In this document: positions 7,195 to 14,113 of the stretch, one piece after another
Position numbering within the stretch: the stretch's first letter is position 1
How the letters are laid out: every line of letters begins with the position of its first letter
From: Stramenopiles sp. TOSAG23-3
Lineage: Eukaryota > Sar
Assembly: GCA_900128585.1 (NCBI GenBank)
Contig: LT642527.1
Span: 1 to 15,316 of the forward strand
DNA: 15,316 nucleotides
Direction of reading: 5' to 3'
Translations under genes and position numbers: made by a program
Notes under the pieces: model-generated
What the model saw: only the letters and a program-made list of their open reading frames with translations
Databases searched by the model: none
What the model was told of the DNA's origin: nothing

Positions 7195-9918
7195 ATGCTT
7201 TGGTATTTTTTGCTGGCGATTAGCTTGTGTTGGTGGGGGACCGATGCCGCGTCTATGGATATACATTCTGTTACCGCGCGACGTGCTATTGATTACTTTG
7301 GTAGCGTGCCCAAACATGCTGAACTCTCTGAATTAATAAAAGCTAGCCCACATGCCATCTTGGGTGGGGCAGACTTTCCGGACTTTTTGTACGCGTGCGG
7401 AAAATACGCCGACCACAAGGATGCAGGTGAAGTCGCGCACTGGCCCCGTTTCCAAGCCGCGGCTGCGAACTACATACGATCTCTTCCTGATTTTCATAAT
7501 GGAAACACGTCCAAGTGGACCTCGCTTACAAAAAATATTACAACGTTTTTTTTTGGCGTTACTGTTCACTACGTCGTCGACGAATTATGGGAAGGACTGA
7601 CTCCTCAGCTCGAGCACCAAGGGATGATTGAATTGGTGGACGGTCTGAATCTTGGGATGGAAGGGAAAGGCGATTTGAATGAAACAGTTGGTAATATAGT
7701 CGCAGATTTTTATGCCTCGTGGATCCTACCGCAAAGCAACATTGAGCCATGGGATCGTTTCTTTCCCGTTGAAGCGGTTGTGGACATTTACCATGCGACA
7801 CCAGAACAAGGTTACGGCCCAGGAAATGGCAACTTTACGAATGTGACGGCTTTCGCGTTGAAAGAATGCAAAGTAATATTTGATTTGGGTTTGTGGGCAA
7901 TTAAAGAATTCGGTGCACTGCTCTTTCCATACTTTGCTCAAAGAAATCATCAAGTTCCTTTTATTGCCGAACACGTGTTCGACCAACCCCTGAGCGGGAT
8001 CGAAGACATGGCTGCAATGACAACATTTGCATGGGGTCGCTTTGCAGAGTGGCTAACTGACGGGCCGCCACCGTTCGATCACGTTTCGCCGCAATCGTCA
8101 CAAGCAAAAAGTGCTTCGGACGAAGACGATAGAGAGGCATACGCTTTATTTTCGTCATTGAAACCATTTTCCCACCATGTTCCTCTTCTAAAGACGATAC
8201 CCGCTGGGGCAGTCCAGTCGTACTTCAAGATCTTGGAGCTGGACTCGCCAATTCAATACCATGGTCCCGTCGAACATCAAGCGGCATTAACCGATTTGCT
8301 ACAAGCATGTGTGCAACATTGGACTGGAAAAGTTGTCGAGATTGCGAAGGAAGTACCCGATAGAAAAGAGCGAGAAAACGACCAGGAAGATGGCGCTGGC
8401 GATAATACAATTATCGTTGAAGGTACTAACGCTGCATCTTACACTGGAAGTGCAATGGCAGGGGGTGATTTTGATGGAGATGGGTCCCCCGATGTTGCCG
8501 TTTCGGCTTGGGGGAGTAGCGGTGGTGGTACACACAGCCAACGGGGTGCTGTGCGGTGTGTTTACAATGGCACCAACGGAACAGATCACGGTGGTACGGT
8601 ACGATCGATCGAAGGCGACAATTACCGTGGTCGTTTTGGGTTTGCCATGGTTACTCTTGATTTCAATATGGACGGGGTGGATGATCTTGCTGTTTCTGCT
8701 CCCGGATACAGTGGCTTTGAGCCATCTTTTGCGAACAAAAACGGAACGTCGCCATATCCACCTCAAGACGACGGTCCTACATTTCATTTGTATGGCAAAG
8801 TCTATGTTTTACTAGGGAAAAGGGGGGTTGGTCTTCCCTCTTCGTTAGATGATGCAGACGATTTGATCGTTCTGTCGACTAAGAAAATGCTGCGTGGATT
8901 GGGGCAGCATTTATTTGTTGGCGATATCGTAAGTATTTTTTTCTCCTTTCCAACGCAGTTTCAACAAAGGCTAACCCATCATTTTTCACATTCCTCCTAT
9001 TACTCCAAACCACAGGATCTAGATGGCCATGACGATTTAATGATGGGGTGTCCATTAGACAGAAATAATAGCGGGAGTTTGATTGGTGTGGTCTCCTCCA
9101 AAACTCGCGAAGGGGGCAATTTCTTAGATGTGGACGTGCCGGGCGTTGCCGAATTTATCTTATCTGTACCTTCCGCAGACACAAGTTTTTCCTGGTTTGG
9201 CCATGCCGCTCTAACACAGGGAAATATTCTGTTGGTTGGTGCGCCATATCATAAGACACCAGGGACAAGCAATGTGAGGGGTGCGGTGCACGCGTACTGG
9301 CTCAATAGATCGACCCACGAAACTAGCACCAACGCGCCATTGCATTATGCATCTATTTCAGGTGCGGAACATTTAGAACAATTTGGGCATGGTCTACATC
9401 AAGTGGGGGATGGGAACGACACTGTGGTCGCCGTTTCGTCTCCTTGCGCTGGGTATCACATTTCACCCGGCTGTGCTGGACGAGTGACCTTGTGGAAACA
9501 GAAATCTTTAGGGTCTCTTTTTAATGCGTCGGTGGTGAACATTCCGGCCCAAGCAATCATACATGGCACGAGCCCTTTTGCGAGATTTGGAACGAGCATG
9601 GCATCTTCAAACGCGATGTTGGTCGTGGGCGCACCATTTTATACCGCGAACGAATTTGTTATGGATGGGCGCGAAAAAGGGATAGTATTCGGTTTTGACA
9701 GAATTCTTTCTGCGTCAGGGAATTTAACGTCTAATCAAGCGACGTGGTCTCTTGCAGGAAAGCGACCGCGTGCACGATTTGGCAGTGTTGTGTCTTGCGA
9801 AAAGGACAACAACGATCGTGTGTTTGTCGGTTCTCCCCTTGCAATTGTGAACGGCATGGAACGCGCTGGTGTGCTAGAGATGTGTCCGCCTTACAGTATA
9901 TCGAAAATAATCAATTGA
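7195..9918 (+). CDS. Secreted GPI-specific phospholipase D-like protein (GPLD1 family), one intron
   Basis: Family members hydrolyse the inositol-phosphate bond of GPI anchors and release anchored proteins. The frame is 907 codons; removing the intron at 8929-9015 gives 878 residues, close to the roughly 840 of animal GPLD1. ATG 7195 is chosen because a clear signal peptide follows (hydrophobic residues 2-14, cleavage near A18-A19), then the family N-terminus with H24 and R-A-I-D-Y-F. The zinc-dependent phospholipase C-like domain follows: G-G-A-D-F-P-D, D-A-G-E-V-A-H-W, and H125-Y-V-V-D129-E-L-W132-E133. The C-terminal part is a seven-blade FG-GAP propeller. Blades 1-3 carry calcium loops (D-F-D-G-D-G-S-P-D; D-F-N-M-D-G-V-D-D; and D-I-D-L-D-G-H-D-D once spliced). 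Some expected zinc-ligand histidines appear replaced, so activity is uncertain. The stop is TGA. The gene is convergent with the receptor-like gene 90 nt downstream. Confidence 0.9.
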   Translation: MLWYFLLAISLCWWGTDAASMDIHSVTARRAIDYFGSVPKHAELSELIKASPHAILGGADFPDFLYACGKYADHKDAGEVAHWPRFQAAAANYIRSLPDFHNGNTSKWTSLTKNITTFFFGVTVHYVVDELWEGLTPQLEHQGMIELVDGLNLGMEGKGDLNETVGNIVADFYASWILPQSNIEPWDRFFPVEAVVDIYHATPEQGYGPGNGNFTNVTAFALKECKVIFDLGLWAIKEFGALLFPYFAQRNHQVPFIAEHVFDQPLSGIEDMAAMTTFAWGRFAEWLTDGPPPFDHVSPQSSQAKSASDEDDREAYALFSSLKPFSHHVPLLKTIPAGAVQSYFKILELDSPIQYHGPVEHQAALTDLLQACVQHWTGKVVEIAKEVPDRKERENDQEDGAGDNTIIVEGTNAASYTGSAMAGGDFDGDGSPDVAVSAWGSSGGGTHSQRGAVRCVYNGTNGTDHGGTVRSIEGDNYRGRFGFAMVTLDFNMDGVDDLAVSAPGYSGFEPSFANKNGTSPYPPQDDGPTFHLYGKVYVLLGKRGVGLPSSLDDADDLIVLSTKKMLRGLGQHLFVGDIVSIFFSFPTQFQQRLTHHFSHSSYYSKPQDLDGHDDLMMGCPLDRNNSGSLIGVVSSKTREGGNFLDVDVPGVAEFILSVPSADTSFSWFGHAALTQGNILLVGAPYHKTPGTSNVRGAVHAYWLNRSTHETSTNAPLHYASISGAEHLEQFGHGLHQVGDGNDTVVAVSSPCAGYHISPGCAGRVTLWKQKSLGSLFNASVVNIPAQAIIHGTSPFARFGTSMASSNAMLVVGAPFYTANEFVMDGREKGIVFGFDRILSASGNLTSNQATWSLAGKRPRARFGSVVSCEKDNNDRVFVGSPLAIVNGMERAGVLEMCPPYSISKIIN
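8929..9015 (+). other. Spliceosomal intron, phase 0, 87 nt, in-frame and stop-free
   Basis: The donor GTAAGT starts at 8929 and the acceptor CCACAG ends at 9015. A CTAAC branch-site match lies at 8971-8975, followed by a pyrimidine-rich stretch. Splicing joins G-D-I to D-L-D-G-H-D-D, restoring the FG-GAP calcium loop of blade 3. Unspliced, it would insert 29 residues without a stop. An alternative acceptor GCAG near 8957 would not restore the loop. Confidence 0.9.
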
Positions 9919-10008
9919 AATATTTTTACTTCTCTTACGCTACAAATTGCTTTTTTATTATGTCAATAATATAGAATGTCTAAATCTACGATTTCAAATA
10001 GCCAGACT

Positions 10009-11751
10009 TTACAAGACTACCGACTTTCGCTTCTCTTTGTGCCGAAATAACGGGTTCGATGTGGCCCCATCGTCGAAGCGGCCTGGTACTGGTGTACTCG
10101 TGCCGTCGCGATGTCCACTCCTACTATCGTCGCTATCGCTTGACGCGTCATGCTCATCACCATATTTCTCCATTTCGACTGTGGGCGTTCTTCTCTGCTC
10201 ATGGCTTTTCTTCGATCTATATTTTAACAGCTCCAAACCGCCTTTCAACAGCAGAAGACCACCAATAACACCACCAAGCACGGCGAAAATTACAACAACG
10301 GTATTATTTGGCTTGACAGACAGAGGGGGATCTTTTCGTGCAACTGATGCTGGAGACGGTGACGCACCGGGCGACACGTTCAAAGGATCAGGTTCGCCGG
10401 TCGTCGTTATTTCGACTGTTGCGGTGTTTCCCCCAGGTGTGTTTGCGAGAACACCCTTCTTGATGTCGGAAATGATACCGCTAATAACATCGCTGGCTTT
10501 CAGTTTCGAACTGATGAATTGGACGCCTGTGGTCCTGTCTGCCCCATTCCCTACTACTACCTTGAAAACTACGCGAACGGTGTCGGAGCTGACCAGCCTT
10601 CGTCGTCGACTCGAGACGTCCTCTGCAGAGATAATAATTACATCGTTTGCGTTTACGTTGATGTTTTCTGCTATTATTTTCGCCAATTCATTTTTGTGTG
10701 CCGCCAGCACTGACCACGATATTCCCTTAACGACCAAAGAGAATTGAACAAACACTTTCATCGCGCCACACACACACACGTCGTTGCCGTTGCAGCTTCC
10801 AGTGTTTGTATTCTTAACATGGAAGAAGAGCGATTTGCTCCCTTCTGCGTAGCACCCCGTTGGATCATCGTTGGAGGCCTCGTTTTCGTCGTCTTTTGCG
10901 GTCAGGCCAAGACTCAGTTGGTCACCCGCAGTTTGACAAGCAGCAAGTGAAGACAGGGGGTATTTGCATTGTCCGAAAGATTGACGGTATACGTCCGTCA
11001 AATTTCTACTCCCACAATCGGTGCAATCGCTACCGTATGCACACTCTGCATATTCAGCCCCTATGCCACCATCGTCGCATCTGTTATCATTTTTAGACGC
11101 ACACTCGTTTGTGCACAGTTCACGTTTTGATGCGGGACTAGAAGTGCTGGTAAAGTTGTACGTGATGGCATCGTCAGTATCTTCCATCGTTGCACACTGC
11201 CCAATCGTGCAGTAACATTTATTTTTGTATCCCCCTCGATGGTAGACGAGAATATTCTTATAGTTCTTTTCAATGCATTTATTGTAACACCTCTTGAACT
11301 GAGTGGTATCACTGTAACCGCTCAATTTTGTGGGTTGGTCGCCGTCTTCTGGATAACCATAGTTATCTTTACAGTAGCCATTAAACTGCCTTTTGAATCC
11401 TGAAGGGATGTGCGTAAAATTGTATGTTTTGGCGGAGGCAACATCCTTCATAGTCGCACATTCGGGGACAGTGCAGTAACATTTGTTTTTATATTCGCCA
11501 GTGTGGTAAACAACAATGTAACTCTTGTTCTTCTGGACACACTTATCGTAGCACTTTTTTAAATCTGTTTTATTTGTGTAATCACTCAATGCCATACCAT
11601 CGCCATTGTCTTCGGGATAGTAATATTCATTTTCGCAGTAACCATTGAATTGAAATGTAAACACAGATTCTGAAACCACGTGGTGAGCCGCCGCCGTCAG
11701 CATAAGTAGTAAGACCACAAAATGGGCATGGGCAGTATGATACCGTATCAT
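10009..11751 (-). CDS. Receptor-like single-pass membrane protein with two Cys-rich repeats, LNR-like motif and membrane-proximal SEA-like domain
   Basis: The protein has 580 residues from ATG 11751 to TAA. The frame is open further upstream only to a TTG; the ATG precedes a signal peptide (hydrophobic residues 11-22). Two collinear Cys-rich units at residues 34-113 and 122-201 share about 46 of 80 residues and six cysteines each (G-Y-C, K-C, K-C, K-C-Y-C, C-A-T-M); they resemble WSC or PAN/apple modules loosely. Residues 213-250 carry an LNR-like pattern, R-C-D-D-G-G ... D-C-T-D-C-G-S-R. Residues 258-328 have a module with D-P-T-G-C-Y and N-T-G-S-C ... C-V-C. About 330-455 is an alpha/beta, SEA-like domain with an R-R-R-R stretch. 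A transmembrane segment spans 482-509, and a 71-residue acidic/basic tail contains S-N-P-L-F (565-569). A cell-surface adhesion or sensing role is inferred. It is paralogous in its C-terminal half to the gene at 12321-13055. Confidence 0.87.
   Translation of the reverse strand: MIRYHTAHAHFVVLLLMLTAAAHHVVSESVFTFQFNGYCENEYYYPEDNGDGMALSDYTNKTDLKKCYDKCVQKNKSYIVVYHTGEYKNKCYCTVPECATMKDVASAKTYNFTHIPSGFKRQFNGYCKDNYGYPEDGDQPTKLSGYSDTTQFKRCYNKCIEKNYKNILVYHRGGYKNKCYCTIGQCATMEDTDDAITYNFTSTSSPASKRELCTNECASKNDNRCDDGGIGAEYAECAYGSDCTDCGSRNLTDVYRQSFGQCKYPLSSLAACQTAGDQLSLGLTAKDDENEASNDDPTGCYAEGSKSLFFHVKNTNTGSCNGNDVCVCGAMKVFVQFSLVVKGISWSVLAAHKNELAKIIAENINVNANDVIIISAEDVSSRRRRLVSSDTVRVVFKVVVGNGADRTTGVQFISSKLKASDVISGIISDIKKGVLANTPGGNTATVEITTTGEPDPLNVSPGASPSPASVARKDPPLSVKPNNTVVVIFAVLGGVIGGLLLLKGGLELLKYRSKKSHEQRRTPTVEMEKYGDEHDASSDSDDSRSGHRDGTSTPVPGRFDDGATSNPLFRHKEKRKSVVL
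11149..11652 (-). repeat. Tandem pair of 88-codon Cys-rich repeats
   Basis: Unit 1 occupies 11652-11413 and unit 2 11388-11149 on the minus strand, starting 264 nt apart. They align without gaps over 80 residues with about 46 identities by hand count. All six cysteines, the K-N-K-C-Y-C-T core and the terminal T-Y-N-F-T are kept. This is an internal domain duplication. Confidence 0.88.
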
Positions 11752-11837
11752 CGTTCTGAATGTTTGAAAGAACAGCAATCAATTGCAACACTTACCTGAT
11801 GGCAGAATTGTGGAGATTTTCGTTTCTTTGGGTCCAT
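11748..11837 (-). promoter_or_regulatory. Upstream ORF overlapping the receptor gene start, or a short 5' leader intron
   Basis: An ATG at 11837 opens a 29-codon frame whose TGA (11750-11748) overlaps the main ATG (11751-11749) as ATGA, an arrangement that permits reinitiation. The same leader has an exact donor, CAG|GTAAGT, starting at 11795, and a possible acceptor TTCAG ending at 11756, which would make a 40-nt intron. Splicing would not fuse the upstream frame to the receptor. Only RNA data can tell which applies. Confidence 0.4.
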
Positions 11838-12320
11838 TCTAGAGATTTTTATGAACAACAATTATTCTTTCTTTCGTTTTGTTGTCCTCTTTTTTTATAT
11901 TTTATATTATATATAATATAAATATTACACATTACACATATTTTATTCTGTTTGCGGGAGGAGGAGAGGAGGAGACAAGAAAAACGAAGAGAAGAAAAAA
12001 AAAAGGAAAATGACGAGGAGCAGCGAGGGGCGAGGGGACGAGAAGAAAAGAAAAGAAAAGAAGAGGGGAGGAGAAGAAAGAACGAAGAAGAAGAAGAAAG
12101 AAAGAAGAAGAAAGAAGAGGGTAGAACTATATAGTTATAATAGTTATTGGTTATTATATAACTTATACTACTCTTTACTCTTCTCTATAATATTTTACTC
12201 TCCTCTATTTTATATATACATACCCAAGAAATTAGAGTAAGTCGTAATCAGCAAATATATAAATTAATTGGAGTTTTTTAGATTCTTTCCTTTCTAGACA
12301 GGTGTAGTGCGAAAGCAGGT
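11838..12320. other. Intergenic region between the two receptor-like genes
   Basis: This is 5' flank of the larger receptor gene and 3' flank of the smaller one, both on the minus strand. It contains an AT-rich block with TATAT runs at about 11890-11940, the polypurine tract listed separately and more AT-rich sequence to 12290. No RNA gene or further coding region is seen. Confidence 0.6.
11956..12121. repeat. Polypurine GA-rich tract
   Basis: About 165 nt of the plus strand are almost wholly A and G (GGAGGAG, GAAAA and GAAGAA units) with a few C and one or two T. It lies about 205 nt upstream of the minus-strand receptor gene start, so it is pyrimidine-rich on that gene's coding strand. Open frames in it encode only K/R/E runs and are not taken as genes. 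Confidence 0.88.
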
Positions 12321-13055
12321 TCAACCAGTGGTAGAATCCCGAACCGACCCGCGTGTGTCAAAAACAACTTTAACTTCTGGTGATTTTTGTTTGAACAGCG
12401 GATTACTTGTCCCGGATTCTCCAGCGAACTTGCCAATCTTTCTCTTTTCCTTTGCTTTTGCATTGAATACAATTTCTATAGCACCTTGGGAAGCATCGTA
12501 TACCGGCGGGGGCGACTCCGCTTCAGCTTTCAATGGCTTTGCCGAGCTCTGAAATATGCGTTTATTCACCTGATACATGACGAACACAAGCAACAACAAC
12601 GCGACAGTAAGAATTCCAAGCGTCAAGGTCGAATAATCTGGCCCGGTGCGAGGGACGACAATCTTGAACTCTCCTGTCGTTTCTACTGTAATGTTCGTCG
12701 TGTTCCGCCCTTTGTGCACCATATTCTCCAGCTGCAAGGCTACACTGTCCGAAAATTGCTTCGATTTCAGCTTGGAAGTCACTCGCTCCATAGACTTTTT
12801 GTTTCTATTTGCTTCCAGTGCAATGGCAAAAACAACCTGAACTCGGTCGCTCTCGGCGGCCGTGGACACAATGGTCACCTTATTAAGGCCAATATTACTC
12901 GATATTATACCCTGCATGGCATCTAAGTTGGACGTGACGGTAGCATGCGCAATACCCCGGAAGAACAGGGAAAAGTGGGCAAATGTGTTTGACAAAGTTA
13001 TTATTGGCAGCAGCAAGGCGCACAACAGAGTTGCCGCGGCGAATACAGTCCTCAT
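12321..13055 (-). CDS. Small single-pass membrane protein, paralogue of the adjacent receptor-like protein
   Basis: The protein has 244 residues, from ATG 13055 to TGA. The frame is open upstream to a TTG, but the ATG gives a clean signal peptide (residues 1-22, hydrophobic A-A-A-T-L-L-C-A-L-L-L-P). Residues 25-130 match the membrane-proximal domain of the larger neighbour: H-F-S-L-F-F-R-G against Q-F-S-L-V-V-K-G, R-V-Q-V-V-F against T-V-R-V-V-F, T-S-K-L-K against S-S-K-L-K, and V-E-T-T-G-E against I-T-T-T-G-E. A transmembrane helix spans about 142-164. The cytoplasmic tail has a P-P-x-Y motif (P-P-P-V-Y, 182-186) and S-N-P-L-F (217-221), also shared with the neighbour. It lacks the Cys-rich, LNR-like and C-x-C modules. 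Its role is unknown; a co-receptor or adhesion function is speculative. Confidence 0.83.
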   Translation of the reverse strand: MRTVFAAATLLCALLLPIITLSNTFAHFSLFFRGIAHATVTSNLDAMQGIISSNIGLNKVTIVSTAAESDRVQVVFAIALEANRNKKSMERVTSKLKSKQFSDSVALQLENMVHKGRNTTNITVETTGEFKIVVPRTGPDYSTLTLGILTVALLLLVFVMYQVNKRIFQSSAKPLKAEAESPPPVYDASQGAIEIVFNAKAKEKRKIGKFAGESGTSNPLFKQKSPEVKVVFDTRGSVRDSTTG

Positions 13056-13878
13056 TACAGCCAAAGAAACGTTAGACCTGACCTCGGGCCACGGATAATA
13101 TGGCACGTCTTGGCGTCTTGGTTGCAAACAAGAGGGAAAGAAAATAAACAATTACACCCCACGCCCACTATATTCAGTGGCCTCCCCTTTTGTTTTCAGC
13201 AAAACAAATCAAATCTTGAATTAATTTCGTTTGATATATATTCTTTTTATATAGATATAATAAACAATGTAACTAATGTGAATGAGACTAAAAAGGTTCG
13301 TCTTCTATGAGTTAGTGAGAGGGAGGAGGAGGAGAAGACAAACAGAAGAAGAAAGAAGAAGAGAACAAAGAAGAAGAAGAACAACAACAAAGAAGAACAA
13401 AGAAGAAGACGAGAGAAAAAGAAAGGGAGGAGAGAAGAAAGAAGAAGAAGAAAAGGAAGAAGATGAGAAAAAGTTTAGGATATTATTTTAAAATAAAAAA
13501 TATAAATATAATCAATCTTCTGGGAGAGCACTTCTTCCTGCTGTGTGGTGTCTGGTGTCGGTGTGAGTGATGATGAGATGTGTCTTTTGTTGTTTTGTCC
13601 CTTCTTTGTCTCTTTGTCCCTTTTCTTTCTTCTTTTTGTCGTCCGTTCTCTGTACTCTGTAGTATTTTTATTATAATTATATTATTTACATTTTTTTTCT
13701 TCTCTCCGAAAAGAATCGCTTTCATTGAAGAGTTAAAAAAAAAGCAGTTCGAAATCTCCTGTTAAAGAAATATCTAGATCGCCAACAACTCTCTTCTATC
13801 GTTGGTTTATCATTCCATCATTTGTTGGTACGTTCAATTCAATTTTATACACATATATTCATAATATAAACCATGCTG
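13056..13878. other. Intergenic region upstream of the small membrane protein gene and downstream of GILT
   Basis: This holds the 5' flank of the small membrane protein gene, a polypurine tract (listed separately), and a pyrimidine-rich stretch at about 13595-13700. The last 100 nt or so may belong to the 3' untranslated region of the GILT gene. A 61-codon plus-strand frame at 13580-13765 is Phe/Leu/Ser-rich only because of the pyrimidine bias and is not called. Confidence 0.55.
13317..13473. repeat. Polypurine GA-rich tract
   Basis: About 157 nt of the plus strand are mostly A and G, in GGA, GAAGAA and AAC-interrupted units. It lies about 260 nt upstream of the minus-strand small membrane protein gene. 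Confidence 0.87.
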
Positions 13879-13930
13879 CAGAAGGCAAAACGAAAAACTA
13901 TTAATTGATTGGACCATCAATTGCCTTCTG
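13879..13930. repeat. Inverted repeat with nested alternative hairpin
   Basis: CAGAAGGCAA at 13879-13888 is the exact reverse complement of 13921-13930. A second, 7-bp pair, AATTGAT at 13903-13909 with ATCAATT at 13916-13922, closes a 6-nt loop and overlaps the first arm by two bases. In the GILT transcript it would lie just beyond the SECIS candidate. It lacks an AUGA/GA quartet, so it is not itself a SECIS; a 3'-end role is possible. Confidence 0.6.
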
Positions 13931-13954
13931 TTTGTATTGAAAAACGTACTACAA

Positions 13955-14024
13955 CATTTTACCTGCTCAGGTCTCGTGGCGTTAAATATTTTTGGCACAA
14001 ACGAGACCGTCATTGCGGAACATA
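13955..14024 (-). promoter_or_regulatory. Candidate SECIS element in the 3' untranslated region of the GILT gene
   Basis: Read on the minus strand, AUGA (14013-14010) is followed by C and then GGTCTCGT (14008-14001), which pairs perfectly with ACGAGACC (13977-13970), followed by UGAG (13969-13966). This gives the AUGA/GA non-Watson-Crick quartet at the base of an 8-bp stem. The 23-nt apical region holds a run of five A, as required of SECIS apical loops; a G-U-G/C-G-C mini-stem may extend the helix. Below the quartet a weaker helix pairs UAUGUUCC (14024-14017) with 13963-13955, with one bulge and one G-A mismatch. The AUGA begins about 100 nt after the stop codon. The A run starts 16 nt after the AUGA, longer than the usual 10-13, so the apical fold is not textbook. 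Confidence 0.78.
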
Positions 14025-14113
14025 AAAAACCCTTTGAATTCTCTTTCTACACAGTGCAATCTACTAAGATTCCATCGTGCTGAACCGGGTGTTGCGAGTG
14101 GAGGTGGTGGTGG

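Noticed and set aside
8929-8958. Shorter intron using the GCAG acceptor near 8957
   Set aside because: It would leave extra residues and not restore the D-I-D-L-D-G-H-D-D calcium loop; the acceptor at 9015 restores it exactly.
9916-9918. TGA of the GPLD1-like gene as selenocysteine
   Set aside because: It follows a complete seventh propeller blade; readthrough adds only 16 residues with no redox motif.
11756-11837. Spliced N-terminal extension of the receptor beginning at ATG 11837
   Set aside because: Joining at the visible donor and acceptor puts the upstream frame one base out of phase with the receptor.
11952-12240. Plus-strand frames encoding Lys/Arg/Glu runs
   Set aside because: They are translations of the polypurine tract, not genes.
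12321-12323. TGA of the small membrane protein as selenocysteine
   Set aside because: Readthrough gives nine unremarkable residues before TAG, and no redox context or SECIS is seen.
12387-12926. Plus-strand 179-codon frame opposite the small membrane protein
   Set aside because: Shadow of the real minus-strand gene, with no domain or signal features of its own.
13580-13765. Plus-strand 61-codon frame rich in Phe, Leu and Ser
   Set aside because: Its composition follows directly from the pyrimidine-rich DNA; no start context or homology is evident.
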